Assembly: GCF_004792665.1 (NCBI RefSeq)
Contig: NZ_SRZX01000001.1
Location: 1,240,001 to 1,304,000 of the forward strand
Reading direction: 5' to 3'
DNA length: 64,000 nt
Source: Marinobacter orientalis
GTDB taxonomy: Bacteria > Pseudomonadota > Gammaproteobacteria > Pseudomonadales > Oleiphilaceae
A program made the translations under genes and the position numbers. Position 1 is the stretch's first letter; each line of letters begins with the position of its first letter. The notes under the pieces are model-generated. The model was not told the DNA's origin, searched no databases, and was given only the letters and a program-made list of their open reading frames with translations. Shown in pieces: positions 1 to 9,310 of the stretch.

Positions 1-12
1 GATTTGAAACTT

Positions 13-1089
13 ATGCATCGTAAACAGCTCACTGGTTTCCTTGTCTCCTGGCTGGCGCTAGTGCTGGCTCCCCCTCTGCAGGCAGAATCCGAGCGGCAGG
101 CCACCGGTGCCGAACTCAGTGCCGAGCAGTCGGAAAATGAGTCTGGCGACAAGCCCCGTGTTCCCAGATTTGCCATCGAAGGCGACCTGGCCGGGGAACT
201 GTCAGTCATTACGACTCGCTACGAGGACACGTTCGCGGCAATTGGTAATCGCGACAGCCTTGGCTATCTGGAACTGGTGAAAGCCAATCCGGGGGTAGAT
301 CCATGGCTGCCGGGTGAAGGAACCCGTATCACCGTGCCCCGTCATTACGTGCTGCCCGACGTGAAGCGTGAAGGCATTGTTATCAACCTGGCTGAGTACC
401 GGCTGTATTATTTCACGGAGGGCAGCGTGCAGGTGTACCCGGTGGGTGTCGGCACAGAAGACAATCCCTCGCCACTGACGGACGCAGAAGTAACCATGCC
501 GCTGGAGTCCCCGGCCTGGTATCCGCCCGCGAGCATTCGTGCCGAATACGAGGCAGACGGAGACTATCTTCCGCGGATGATTCCGCCGGGCCCGGATAAC
601 CCCCTCGGAAGCCATGCCCTGATGTTGAGCGAAAAAGGTTATCTGATTCACGGCACTAACAAGCAGTTTGGTGTCGGCATGCAGGTCAGTCATGGCTGCT
701 TCCGGATGTATAACGAGGACATTTCCCGGTTCGTTTATGAAGTTGGCAAGGGCACGCCGGTGCGGGTGATCAGGGAGCCGGTGAAGATCGGCCTGAAAGG
801 TAATGAGGTGTGGATGGAAGTACACCGTCCACATGAGGAATACAGCGAGCAGGACCGTGAAAAACTGTGGCGCGAAGTTTCAGGGGCTGTCGAAGAACTC
901 CGCAGCAAGATGCCTGCCGTGGAAGTTCAGCGTATGGCCATTGAACTGGCCGTTGACCAGGCTGACGGACTTCCGCGGATGATTGGCGAGCGTGTCAACC
1001 GGGTTGCCAACGAGACCATTGAACCTCTGCAGAACACCCCTGATGGCACTGATGGTAAAGACGGCAGGGAACAACGTCTCTGGTTCTGA
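13..1089 (+). CDS. LysM-like / YkuD L,D-transpeptidase
   Basis: Predicted exported L,D-transpeptidase that would form 3-3 crosslinks in peptidoglycan or attach proteins to it in the periplasm. The ATG at 13 starts a typical signal peptide ending near LQA; a TTG nine bases upstream is in frame but less likely. Residues about 60-115 resemble a LysM module ending in GTRITVP. The YkuD domain follows, with an HGTN motif and the catalytic SHGCFRM motif, whose cysteine is about residue 229. A charged C-terminal extension of about 100 residues follows the catalytic domain. The upstream region lies outside the window. A second, shorter YkuD protein is encoded at 4805-5392. Confidence 0.9.
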   Translation: MHRKQLTGFLVSWLALVLAPPLQAESERQATGAELSAEQSENESGDKPRVPRFAIEGDLAGELSVITTRYEDTFAAIGNRDSLGYLELVKANPGVDPWLPGEGTRITVPRHYVLPDVKREGIVINLAEYRLYYFTEGSVQVYPVGVGTEDNPSPLTDAEVTMPLESPAWYPPASIRAEYEADGDYLPRMIPPGPDNPLGSHALMLSEKGYLIHGTNKQFGVGMQVSHGCFRMYNEDISRFVYEVGKGTPVRVIREPVKIGLKGNEVWMEVHRPHEEYSEQDREKLWREVSGAVEELRSKMPAVEVQRMAIELAVDQADGLPRMIGERVNRVANETIEPLQNTPDGTDGKDGREQRLWF

Positions 1090-1118
1090 ACCTGAACTGC
1101 TGTCGACAAGGAGAACCA

Positions 1119-1871
1119 ATGACCCGCACCATACTGATTACCGGCGGCAGTTCCGGCCTTGGCGAAGGCATGGCCCGGGAGTTTGCTGCCCGGGGCAACA
1201 ACCTGGCGCTGTGTGCCCGCCGTACCGGGAGGTTGGAAGAATTGCGGGATGAATTGCTGCAGAAGTACCCGGGCCTGGCCGTCAGTGTCCGGGCACTGGA
1301 TGTGAATGATCATGATCAGGTGTTCGAGGTGTTCCGCGAATTTGCGGCAGAATTCGGTTCCCTGGACCGCATCATCGTCAACGCGGGTATCGGCAAAGGG
1401 CAACCTCTCGGCACCGGCAACTTCATTGCCAATAAACAGACCGCCGAAACCAATTTCGTTGCGGCCCTGGCGCAGATGGAAGCGGCCATGGAAATTTTCC
1501 GTGAGCAGAACCGGGGACACCTTGTGGCCGTATCTTCTGTATCAGCGATACGGGGCATGCCTAAAAACATTACCACCTACGGCGCTACCAAGGCCGGGTT
1601 GGCCTCATTGGCGGAAGGGCTGAGGGTGGAGCTGGCCAGGGCGCGCTCGCCGATACGTGTGTCCACCCTTTATCCCGGGTATATTCGCACCCAGATAAAT
1701 GAGAAAGTTAAGAACGCACCATTTATTGTGGATGCAGCTACCGGCTGCAAGGCAATGGTCAAAGCCATTGAATCCGGAAAAGCGGAATGCTTTGTGCCTT
1801 CATGGCCCTGGCGACCGATCGGCTTTCTGATGAGGAGGTTGCCGGTTTCGGCTTTGGCCCGTCTGTTCTGA
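1119..1871 (+). CDS. SDR family oxidoreductase
   Basis: Short-chain dehydrogenase/reductase of 250 residues, a usual length for the classical family. It has the N-terminal nucleotide-binding TGGSSGLG motif at about residues 8-15, the NAG motif, and the catalytic YGATK (YxxxK). The ATG has a good AAGGAG site a few bases upstream. It lies 29 bases after the L,D-transpeptidase gene and 27 before nfeD on the same strand, so the three may be cotranscribed. The C-terminal end is basic and hydrophobic. The substrate cannot be read from the sequence. Confidence 0.9.
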   Translation: MTRTILITGGSSGLGEGMAREFAARGNNLALCARRTGRLEELRDELLQKYPGLAVSVRALDVNDHDQVFEVFREFAAEFGSLDRIIVNAGIGKGQPLGTGNFIANKQTAETNFVAALAQMEAAMEIFREQNRGHLVAVSSVSAIRGMPKNITTYGATKAGLASLAEGLRVELARARSPIRVSTLYPGYIRTQINEKVKNAPFIVDAATGCKAMVKAIESGKAECFVPSWPWRPIGFLMRRLPVSALARLF

Positions 1872-1898
1872 TCCGGTAAACGGGTTCGGGGAGGAGAG

Positions 1899-3374
1899 AT
1901 GAACGCGAATCGAGCCACCAGATCAATGCTTTCCTGGCGCCTGAAGTGGTGGCTGGCGGTCTTCTTTCTGGGTCTGGCTCTGGCTCTTGGCTCGCTGACC
2001 CACACTGTCCTTGCACAACAGGAAGACGATACTCCTACCGGCCTTGTGCTCACCGTCGAAGGCGCCATAGGCCCCGCCACCATGGATTATGTGGTGCGGG
2101 GCATTGCTCGTGCAGAAACCGAGGGCGCTGACCTGCTGATTATCCAGATGGACACGCCGGGTGGCCTGATGAATTCCATGCGCGGCATCATCAAGGAAAT
2201 CCTCTCCTCCCGGGTGCCTGTTGTCACCTGGGTGTCACCTGCCGGAGCCCGTGCGGCCAGTGCAGGAACGTACATACTGTATGGCAGCCACGTGGCGGCC
2301 ATGGCGCCAGCTACCCATCTGGGCTCTGCCACGCCCGTGCAGATGGGCGGATTACCGGGCTCCGAAGAACCGGACCAGACAACAGACGATGATTCCGGTA
2401 CCGATGCGGGCAGCAGCGAAGGTGAGGAGGTCGACGGAGACACCGGCAACGACAGTGCGAAGCCCGAAAAGCGTCGTGGTGGATCGGCCATGGAGCGCAA
2501 GGTTCTCGAGGACGCGGTCAGCTACATTCGCGGGCTGGCGGAACGTCACGGACGCAACGCAGACTGGGCGGAAGAGGCGGTAAGGGAAGCGGTCAATCTG
2601 GGGGCCAGGGAAGCCCTGGAAAAGAATGTGGTGGACGTCCTTGCCGATAATATGACCAGTCTGCTGGAGCAGCTGGACGGTCACACCGTGAAGATGGCAG
2701 ACGGTGAAAGGACCCTGGCTACCGCCAATCTGGAACTGATACGGGCCGACCCGGATTGGCGCACCCGCCTGCTCTCGGTGATCACCGATCCCAATGTGGC
2801 CTATTTCCTGATGATTATCGGGTTCTACGGCATCATCTTTGAGCTGTCCAATCCCGGCGCTGTTTTTCCGGGTGTGATCGGCGCCATCTGTCTTGTTCTC
2901 GCGTTGTTTGCTTTCCAGGTGTTGTCTGTCAATTACGCTGGTCTGGCGCTGATCCTGTTGGGACTGGCCTTTATTGTGGGTGAAGCTTTCATGCCCAGCT
3001 TCGGCATATTGGGGGTGGGGGGTATTGTTGCCTTCGTGACCGGTTCGATCATTCTGATGGATGGCAGTCACCGGGATGTTTCCCTGCCCACCGTCGGGGG
3101 CACCGCACTGGTCGTCGCCGGGTTCATGCTCTGGACTGTCATTCGCTTCATTGGCTTGCGCCGCAAACATCCGGTCAGTGGCAGCGAGCAGATAGTTCAT
3201 GAACGGGTCACGGCACTGGACGAATTTCAGCAAAGTGACGGGCATTACAGGGGCCACGTCCGCATGAACGGTGAGCGCTGGAATGCCCTGAGCCAGGCGC
3301 CCGTCAAAGCAGGAGAAAGATTGCGCGTAACAGCCATTGAGGGCTTGACGGTTTACGTGGAAGCAGAGTCGTGA
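1899..3374 (+). CDS. nfeD: NfeD-family membrane serine protease (long form)
   Basis: Long NfeD protein: an exported ClpP-like serine protease domain followed by a membrane block and a soluble OB-fold NfeDC domain. Residues about 14-40 form a signal peptide or anchor. The nucleophile is probably Ser121 in the ARAASAGTYIL motif. A very acidic linker (about residues 150-190, rich in D, E, S and T) interrupts the protease domain. Several membrane segments follow at about residues 300-420, then the OB-fold tail. Proteins of this type work with a stomatin/slipin partner, and the next gene encodes one. The proteolytic target is unknown. Confidence 0.92.
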   Translation: MNANRATRSMLSWRLKWWLAVFFLGLALALGSLTHTVLAQQEDDTPTGLVLTVEGAIGPATMDYVVRGIARAETEGADLLIIQMDTPGGLMNSMRGIIKEILSSRVPVVTWVSPAGARAASAGTYILYGSHVAAMAPATHLGSATPVQMGGLPGSEEPDQTTDDDSGTDAGSSEGEEVDGDTGNDSAKPEKRRGGSAMERKVLEDAVSYIRGLAERHGRNADWAEEAVREAVNLGAREALEKNVVDVLADNMTSLLEQLDGHTVKMADGERTLATANLELIRADPDWRTRLLSVITDPNVAYFLMIIGFYGIIFELSNPGAVFPGVIGAICLVLALFAFQVLSVNYAGLALILLGLAFIVGEAFMPSFGILGVGGIVAFVTGSIILMDGSHRDVSLPTVGGTALVVAGFMLWTVIRFIGLRRKHPVSGSEQIVHERVTALDEFQQSDGHYRGHVRMNGERWNALSQAPVKAGERLRVTAIEGLTVYVEAES

Positions 3375-3432
3375 ACCCCATTTTGATGAGCAATCGCAGG
3401 TTCCAGGCAATTGAACCGACCAAGGAGGCGTT

Positions 3433-4224
3433 ATGAATATCACCGATCTCGTTCCCTATATTGCACCCCTCGTGGTGTTGCTGCTGATTCTCGGATCAGC
3501 GATCAAGATTTTGCCGGAATACCAGCGTGGCGTGGTGTTCTTCCTGGGCCGTTTCCAGGGCGTAAAAGGGCCGGGCCTGATCATCGTCATTCCCGGTATC
3601 CAGCAGATTGTGAGGGTCGACCTGCGTGTTATTACCCTGGATGTTCCCAGCCAGGATGTGATCTCCAAGGACAACGTCACGGTGCGGGTGAATGCTGTAC
3701 TGTATTTCCGGGTGGTTGATCCCGAGCGGGCTATTATTCGGGTAGAGGATTTTGGCTCGGCGACCAGCCAGCTGGCACAGACCACACTGCGTTCAGTGCT
3801 GGGTAAACACGATCTGGATGAGATGCTATCGGAGCGCGACAAGCTTAATTCCGACATTCAGGAGATCATTGATGCCCAGACTGAAGAATGGGGTATCAAG
3901 GTTGCCAATGTTGAGATCAAGCATGTTGATCTGAATGAGTCCATGATTCGGGCTATCGCACGACAGGCTGAAGCGGAACGTGAGCGGCGCGCCAAGGTTA
4001 TTCATGCCGAGGGTGAATTGCAGGCATCGAAAAAACTGGTTGAGGCAGCAGAGGTGATGTCGGTTGATTCCGGGGCCATGCAGTTACGCTACATGCAGAC
4101 CCTGGCGGATATGAGCACCAACAACAGCTCCACAATCGTGTTTCCGCTGCCGATGGAAATGATGTCGACCTTTATGAGCAAGCATTCTCCCAAGGCCCCA
4201 AAGGACGATAACGAGGACTCCTGA
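3433..4224 (+). CDS. Slipin/stomatin family SPFH protein
   Basis: Membrane-anchored SPFH (band 7) protein of 263 residues with one N-terminal membrane segment (about residues 8-28) and the band 7 domain, including the PGLIIVIPG and [11 protein letters not shown] stretches. A charged helical region rich in [10 protein letters not shown] follows, as in stomatins and slipins. A strong AAGGAGG site precedes the ATG. It follows nfeD by 58 bases, the usual nfeD-slipin pairing, so the two products probably form a membrane microdomain protease complex. A rho-independent terminator follows directly. Confidence 0.93.
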   Translation: MNITDLVPYIAPLVVLLLILGSAIKILPEYQRGVVFFLGRFQGVKGPGLIIVIPGIQQIVRVDLRVITLDVPSQDVISKDNVTVRVNAVLYFRVVDPERAIIRVEDFGSATSQLAQTTLRSVLGKHDLDEMLSERDKLNSDIQEIIDAQTEEWGIKVANVEIKHVDLNESMIRAIARQAEAERERRAKVIHAEGELQASKKLVEAAEVMSVDSGAMQLRYMQTLADMSTNNSSTIVFPLPMEMMSTFMSKHSPKAPKDDNEDS

Positions 4225-4244
4225 CAGTTGGGGGTTTCAGGCAT

Positions 4245-4275
4245 AAAAAAGGCCGGGATTTCCCGGCCTTTTTTA
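4245..4275. terminator. Bidirectional rho-independent terminator
   Basis: Perfect inverted repeat GGCCGGGA/TCCCGGCC flanked by A6 on one side and T6 on the other. It can therefore stop transcription both from the slipin gene (+) and from the lipoprotein gene (-), which converge here. Confidence 0.9.
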
Positions 4276-4293
4276 TGATGCTATGCGGCAGCC

Positions 4294-4575
4294 TTACTTC
4301 TGGCTGGCACGCTCGAGCATGCGCTTGGCGCGCTCGTTTGCTTCGTCAGCAGATTTCTGGGCAGCTTTGGCGGCAGCCAGTGCTTCATCAGCTGTGCTCT
4401 GTGCAGAACGTGCTGTGCTGGAAGCGCTGTTCGCGGTTTCCAGTGCATTTTCAGCAGTTTGTTCCGCGGAAGAAGCGGTTGCATTCGCTTCATCCATAGC
4501 GCCCTGGTCTGAAGTCGCACAACCTGCGGTCAGTGCTACGGCAGCTGCAAGCCCTGCGATCGTAAGTTTACGCAT
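4294..4575 (-). CDS. Alanine-zipper outer-membrane lipoprotein (Lpp/OprI-like)
   Basis: Small lipoprotein of 93 residues. The start at 4575 is preferred because it opens the signal peptide MRKLTIAG and has an AAGGGG site upstream; a longer in-frame reading to 4635 has no such support. The lipobox is LTAGC, with Cys19 as the lipidated residue. The mature chain is almost wholly Ala, Ser, Glu and Lys heptads, predicted to form a trimeric coiled coil as in Lpp and OprI. It ends in RASQK, so a C-terminal lysine is available for peptidoglycan attachment as in Lpp. L,D-transpeptidases, which make that link, are encoded on both sides. Confidence 0.85.
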   Translation of the reverse strand: MRKLTIAGLAAAVALTAGCATSDQGAMDEANATASSAEQTAENALETANSASSTARSAQSTADEALAAAKAAQKSADEANERAKRMLERASQK

Positions 4576-4804
4576 TGTAAATCCCCTTATTGGTCGTTTT
4601 ATTTCCTGCGTTCCAGAAGTCGTTGGAGCAGACATTCTGTCAAATCGGGGCCGATAGCATTAACTGCTAACGGCGTCGTTAAACAGTGTAAAACACTATA
4701 GCCAGAAATGTTAACCAAGGATACGTAAAAGTTCCCATGTCATGACAACAACTTAATTTTTTGCCAGCAAACTACGGCGACTGAAAGCCGCTGGATCAAA
4801 GGTG

Positions 4805-5392
4805 TCAGGGGACGATCCTGATGGGCGTTCCATCCGCAACCAGCTGCCAGATTTCGTCCATTTCTTCATTACTCACGGCGATGCAGCCATCCGTCCAGTC
4901 CAGCCCCAGGAAGGCAAATGCCAGGTCACCAGCATCATTGGGCAGGCCATGGATCATGATGCTGCCTCCGGGGTCCAGCCCCCAGGATGACGCCAGTTCG
5001 CGATCCTGTTTATTTGGATAGGATATGTGGATGGACTTGTAGAAGTCGCTGTCAGGATTGCGCCAGTCCAGCACGTATTCGCCCTCCGGCGTGCGTTTAT
5101 CGCCCTCATAGAGCTTGTGGCCGGAAGGGTTGTCACCAAGCCCGATGCGATAACTGCGAACCACCTGTTCCCCTGACAGGAGGTAGAGCCGGCGTTCCTG
5201 CTTGCGAACCAGTACCTCACTGACTTCCGGTGCTTCGGCCATTGCGCCCATCGGAAGCTCTGACGCCGTCACCGGCTTGCTGGCAATGGTGAGCATGCAG
5301 ACCAGGGCCGTCATGCAGATGGCTCTCAGGCCTTTGAATCCCTTGGCAGGGGTTAACAATAAAGTCGTCAAGGACATGGTTGAATCAATCAT
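4805..5392 (-). CDS. YkuD-family L,D-transpeptidase
   Basis: Exported L,D-transpeptidase of 195 residues with a hydrophobic signal sequence at about residues 20-42. The YkuD core includes the RRLYLLSG strand, IMIHGLPND and the catalytic WTDGCIAVSN motif, whose Cys is the nucleophile. It resembles the YafK/ErfK group of small periplasmic enzymes. There are two close candidate starts (MIDSTM). It is transcribed in the same direction as the lipoprotein gene downstream, 229 bases away, and may act on it; that link is inference. Confidence 0.88.
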   Translation of the reverse strand: MIDSTMSLTTLLLTPAKGFKGLRAICMTALVCMLTIASKPVTASELPMGAMAEAPEVSEVLVRKQERRLYLLSGEQVVRSYRIGLGDNPSGHKLYEGDKRTPEGEYVLDWRNPDSDFYKSIHISYPNKQDRELASSWGLDPGGSIMIHGLPNDAGDLAFAFLGLDWTDGCIAVSNEEMDEIWQLVADGTPIRIVP

Positions 5393-5468
5393 TACTATTT
5401 GTACACTTTATAGCACAGGAAGTTTATTAATCGAACCAGCGTTTCGACGTGATTTTGTAAAAAGGTGT

Positions 5469-7187
5469 TCATTGGCTGTCCATCTTCAGACCGACCTTGG
5501 TCACCCTGTCGGCCTCGGTGGCCCTGGCCACCAGCGTGACTGGCCCTAATTTTACCTTGTCGCCGACTACCGGATGCCCTTTGGTGCGACGGGCGAAGCA
5601 CTCGGCAAGAGACAGCTCCGGGGGCAACTCGTCAAACTCAATGCCGTAAACCTGTTCCACATCACCCAGCAGGGCATCACCATTAAGCACGAAATCACCA
5701 AAGAATGCCCGCTCTGCGAGGTAGCGCGGAGCGTGTCGAGCGCTGAGGGCCTTGCTCAGCTCCGGTAATGCGGCTGGCGTGGCAAACATGGCCAGCACGT
5801 CACCAGCGGAAACCTCCATATCCGGACTGGGCTGGAGGCAAACACGTTGGCGGAAAACCCCGGCAATCGCGGTGTTGTCCGGAAGGCGTAGCTGGCCCAG
5901 CGGCTTGGGCGTTTCCCAGACGTCACCCTTCAGCGGGAAAAGCATCAACTCGTGGTCGCCGGCGGCTGCAATGTCCAGTGGCAGCCGTCGATACGGTCCT
6001 TCCCCTGCGGGAACCTCCAGCCGCAGTTTTCTTGCCAGGGGCGCCATTGTAGTGCCCTGAACCAACAGCGATACCAGGACGATGAAAAAGGCCACGTGAA
6101 AAATAAGCTGGGCCTGAGGAATGTCAGCGATGATCGGAAACAGGGCCAGCACAATCGGCACCGCCCCTCTCAAGCCTACCCAGCTGATAAAACCCAGCTC
6201 CCGCCGATTAAAACCGAAAGGCCAGAGTGTCGCCATGACCATAACTGGCCGGATCACGAAAATCAGCGCAAACGCGAGAATCAGGGCGCCGCCGGCCAAT
6301 GGTAAAAGGTCAGATGGCGTTACCAGCAAACCGAGCATCAGAAACAGGCACAGCTGTGCGAGCCAGGCCAGGCCATCATGAACCTGCAGTATCATCGGCA
6401 TCATGCGTACGGGCCGGTTGCCGATGACTACCCCGGTCAGGTAGATCGCCAGGAAGCCACTGCCACCGAGGGCATTGGTGCCTGAAAACACCATGATGCC
6501 GGCTGCCACCACCAGTAAAGGGTAAAGTGACGGCGTAAGCCTGATGCGGTTGGCCATTTCCACCACGATGAAGCCACCGGCCACGCCCATGGCACCGCCA
6601 ATACCGAACTGTTTCACCAGCATTATCAGTGCCGCCATCCAGCCTTCGGAGGCACCACCGGCTTCGATCATGGTAACCAGCATCAGGGTAAGGAAAATCG
6701 CCATCGGGTCGTTGCTGCCCGATTCTATTTCCAGGGTAGCGCTGACCCGTTCATTCAGGTGAAGGCCACGCCCCTGCAGCAGTGAGAAAACGGCTGCCGC
6801 GTCTGTGGAGGAGATGATGGCACCAATCAATAGTGCGGTGAGCCAGTGCAGATCAAACACCCACCAGGCGACCAGTCCTGCACCGCCAGCGGTCAGGAAC
6901 ACGCCCAGGCTGGCGAGCATCAGGGCCGGGCGCAGCCCGACGCGGAAGGTCTCGGCCCGGGTACGCATGCCGCCATCAAGCAGAATCACGCCAAGGGCGA
7001 GGTTGGCTATCAGGAACGCCAGTTCGAAGTCTTCAAACAGCAGGCCGCCCGGGCCGTCCTCCCCCATCATCATGCCGACCACGAGAAAAATCAGCAGCAC
7101 CGGCATGCCCAGTCTGCTGGACAGCGGGCTGAGCATGATACTGATAACCAGCATCAGTGCGCCGATCAGGGTGAGAATCGGATCCAT
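5469..7187 (-). CDS. nhaP2: Potassium/proton antiporter (CvrA/NhaP2-like)
   Basis: CPA1-family cation/proton antiporter of 572 residues, close to the length of E. coli CvrA. The first 390 residues hold about 12 membrane segments, with the conserved acidic pair in the SSTDAAAVFS and SGSNDPMA stretches. The cytoplasmic tail carries a TrkA_C (RCK_C) regulatory domain (about 400-480) and a CorC/HlyC-type transporter-associated domain (about 490-565). This arrangement is typical of K+/H+ antiporters that protect against high internal potassium. It stands alone, 76 bases upstream of the L,D-transpeptidase gene on the same strand. Confidence 0.93.
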   Translation of the reverse strand: MDPILTLIGALMLVISIMLSPLSSRLGMPVLLIFLVVGMMMGEDGPGGLLFEDFELAFLIANLALGVILLDGGMRTRAETFRVGLRPALMLASLGVFLTAGGAGLVAWWVFDLHWLTALLIGAIISSTDAAAVFSLLQGRGLHLNERVSATLEIESGSNDPMAIFLTLMLVTMIEAGGASEGWMAALIMLVKQFGIGGAMGVAGGFIVVEMANRIRLTPSLYPLLVVAAGIMVFSGTNALGGSGFLAIYLTGVVIGNRPVRMMPMILQVHDGLAWLAQLCLFLMLGLLVTPSDLLPLAGGALILAFALIFVIRPVMVMATLWPFGFNRRELGFISWVGLRGAVPIVLALFPIIADIPQAQLIFHVAFFIVLVSLLVQGTTMAPLARKLRLEVPAGEGPYRRLPLDIAAAGDHELMLFPLKGDVWETPKPLGQLRLPDNTAIAGVFRQRVCLQPSPDMEVSAGDVLAMFATPAALPELSKALSARHAPRYLAERAFFGDFVLNGDALLGDVEQVYGIEFDELPPELSLAECFARRTKGHPVVGDKVKLGPVTLVARATEADRVTKVGLKMDSQ

Positions 7188-7238
7188 TCATGCTCCGGTT
7201 CAGGAATAGACTTTGATAATAACAGCCTGAGAGCCGTG

Positions 7239-8549
7239 TCAGTGCAGTTTCAGGCGCGGATGCATGGCTCGGGTAATCCGGTCCATCAGCCAGATAATGC
7301 TGGTACGCAGGAAACCGTGCAATGCCAGCTGGTGCATTCGGTACAGGGAAAGATAGAACAGTCTCGCCACCTTGCCTTCGATATACATGTTGCGACCGGA
7401 AAGGTTGCCCATCAGGTTACCGACGGTGGTGTAGCGGCTGAAGTTGATCAGCGAGCCATGGTCATTGTAGACGAAAGGCACGGCCTTCTCGCCCTGCAGG
7501 CGGTTGCGCAGGGTTTTGAACAACACAGCGGCCTGCTGGTGAGCTGCCTGTGCGCGCGGCGGTACCGGGCGATCTGAATCCGGCTGGGGACATTCCGCAC
7601 AGTCACCGAAAGCAAAAATATCCGCATCGGTGGTGGATTCGAGGGTTTGTCTGACCTTTAGCTGATTGCTGCGATTGGTTTCAAGCCCCTCCAGCTCGGC
7701 CAGGAACGCCGGGGCCTTGATGCCTGCCGCCCATATGGTCATCTCGGAGGGCAGCTCCGTACCGTCCTTCATCACCAGGGTGCCATCGCGGACCTCGCTG
7801 ACTGGCTGGCCAGTCATCACCCTGACGTTCTGGTGTTCCAGTTCACGGGTTGCCGCAGCTGAAAGCCGGGCCGGTAGCGCTGGCAGAATTCGCTCTGCTG
7901 CCTCAATAACCGTGATTGAGATATCCTCCGGCCGCAGGTGGTTCATGCCGTAAACCGGCAATTCCCGGGAAGCCAGGCGCAGCTCGGCAGCCAGCTCCAC
8001 ACCGGTAGCGCCGGCACCGATGATAGCGATGGGCAACTCATGGCCATTGCCGGAGTGGGCCTCATGATTCTTGCGCAAAAAGGCGTTGAGCATCAGGTTG
8101 TGAAAGCGTCTTGCCTGGTTCAGGCTGTCCAGAAACAGGCAATTATCCTGGGCTCCGGGCGTTCCGAAATCGTTGGCGGTACTTCCGACAGCGATCACCA
8201 GGGTGTCGTAGTCAATATGGCGCTCCGGAACTACTTCCTTTCCTTCGTTGTCGTGAAAGGGCGCAATCACCACTTCCTTTGACTGGCGATCAAGCCCGCT
8301 CATCCGGCCCAACTGGAACTCGTAGTGATGCTTACGGGCATGGGCCCGATAGTTGATTTCATTGGCGTTGGCATCCAGGGAGCCGGAAGCCACCTCATGA
8401 AGTAACGGCTTCCAGACATGGGTCAGGCCGGCATCCACCAGGGTAATACGGGCTTTGCGTTTTTTTCCCAGTTTGTTGCCAAGGCGGGTGACCAGCTCAA
8501 GACCACCGGCGCCGCCGCCAACGACAACGATGTGATGCAGGTTTTCCAT
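7239..8549 (-). CDS. NAD(P)/FAD-dependent oxidoreductase, type II NADH dehydrogenase-like
   Basis: Two-dinucleotide-binding-domain flavoprotein of 436 residues. It has an N-terminal FAD motif (VVGGGAGGLEL) and a second Rossmann motif (IIGAGATGVELAAEL), as in Ndh-2. The FAD C-terminal motif is present as ADIFAFGDCA, and the C-terminus has a basic amphipathic membrane-binding region. The ATG at 8549 matches the domain start; the longer reading to 8720 runs into the neighbouring regulator gene and is rejected. It would oxidise NADH at the membrane and pass electrons to quinone without pumping protons. Confidence 0.9.
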   Translation of the reverse strand: MENLHHIVVVGGGAGGLELVTRLGNKLGKKRKARITLVDAGLTHVWKPLLHEVASGSLDANANEINYRAHARKHHYEFQLGRMSGLDRQSKEVVIAPFHDNEGKEVVPERHIDYDTLVIAVGSTANDFGTPGAQDNCLFLDSLNQARRFHNLMLNAFLRKNHEAHSGNGHELPIAIIGAGATGVELAAELRLASRELPVYGMNHLRPEDISITVIEAAERILPALPARLSAAATRELEHQNVRVMTGQPVSEVRDGTLVMKDGTELPSEMTIWAAGIKAPAFLAELEGLETNRSNQLKVRQTLESTTDADIFAFGDCAECPQPDSDRPVPPRAQAAHQQAAVLFKTLRNRLQGEKAVPFVYNDHGSLINFSRYTTVGNLMGNLSGRNMYIEGKVARLFYLSLYRMHQLALHGFLRTSIIWLMDRITRAMHPRLKLH

Positions 8550-8578
8550 AACAGGCAGTTCCTGAAAGGCGGTCGGCT

Positions 8579-9184
8579 TCAGTGGCGGACCCGATACTGA
8601 TCCAGAATGCTCGCCATGTCTTCGGCGAGGTCGGTAACCTGTTCCGGCTCGATGTCTCTTTGTGCGAACGACCGCAGGCCGATAAGCTGGGCCTGAAGCA
8701 ACCTTGCCAGTCGTGCACAATCAGTGCCGGCAACCAGTTCGCCCCGCGTTTTTGCCTGCTCCAGGAGCTCCCTGAGGGACTGTTCTATCGCGTGCAGGAT
8801 TGTATTGGCCTGATCCGCCACCACCGTATTGGTATAGCTTGCTTCCAGCAGTGTTTTCACGATCATGCAGGCTCGCGACGGGGTCTCCGTGCCCGGCCTG
8901 GACTGGCGGGCGGTGCGGCGAAGATACTCCTGCAGTCCGTCCAGTATTGACTCATAGCCGGCAAGATGCTCCCGAAGTTCAGCTCCACCCCTTTCTGCGT
9001 AGGCGGCGAGGGCCTCCCTGAACAGGCCGTCTTTGCTGCCGAAGGTGGCGTAGATGCTTCCCGGGCGCATATCCAGCGCCAGCTCTATCTGCTTCATGGA
9101 GGCACCTGCGTAGCCCTTTTCCCAAAACAGGTTCATCGCTTTTTCAAGGGCGATCTGTCGATCATAGCGAGCGTTTCTGGCCAT
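8579..9184 (-). CDS. TetR/AcrR family transcriptional regulator
   Basis: TetR-type repressor of 201 residues. The N-terminal DNA-binding domain (about 8-55) has the family pattern: ALEKAMNLFWEKGYAGASMKQIE, then GSIYATFGSKDGLF. The remaining two-thirds is the helical ligand-binding domain. It is divergent from the carboxymuconolactone decarboxylase-like gene, and the 126-base gap carries two TTGA-N8-TCAA palindromes that are good operator candidates. The NADH dehydrogenase gene lies 29 bases downstream on the same strand and may be in the same transcript. Confidence 0.92.
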   Translation of the reverse strand: MARNARYDRQIALEKAMNLFWEKGYAGASMKQIELALDMRPGSIYATFGSKDGLFREALAAYAERGGAELREHLAGYESILDGLQEYLRRTARQSRPGTETPSRACMIVKTLLEASYTNTVVADQANTILHAIEQSLRELLEQAKTRGELVAGTDCARLARLLQAQLIGLRSFAQRDIEPEQVTDLAEDMASILDQYRVRH

Positions 9185-9229
9185 TGATAGCTACCCACTC
9201 CCGGTGGTTGAAATATTCCCGATTATAAC

Positions 9230-9245
9230 TTGAATGGACACTCAA
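9230..9245. promoter_or_regulatory. Putative TetR operator 1
   Basis: Sixteen-base imperfect palindrome TTGAATGGACACTCAA between the divergent TetR and decarboxylase-like genes. A second site of the same form lies 39 bases downstream. Confidence 0.55.
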
Positions 9246-9268
9246 AAACAGGTACCGTTGGGCTGTAA

Positions 9269-9284
9269 TTGAGCATTCACTCAA
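9269..9284. promoter_or_regulatory. Putative TetR operator 2
   Basis: Sixteen-base palindrome TTGAGCATTCACTCAA with the same TTGA-N8-TCAA frame as the site at 9230. It is close enough to the start at 9311 to block the promoter or early elongation. Confidence 0.55.
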
Positions 9285-9310
9285 AAAAGCATTTCTAAAA
9301 GGAGAACGCT

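Noticed and set aside
2352-3443. 363-residue open frame antisense to nfeD
   Set aside because: Low-complexity shadow with no recognisable domain, opposite a well-supported gene.
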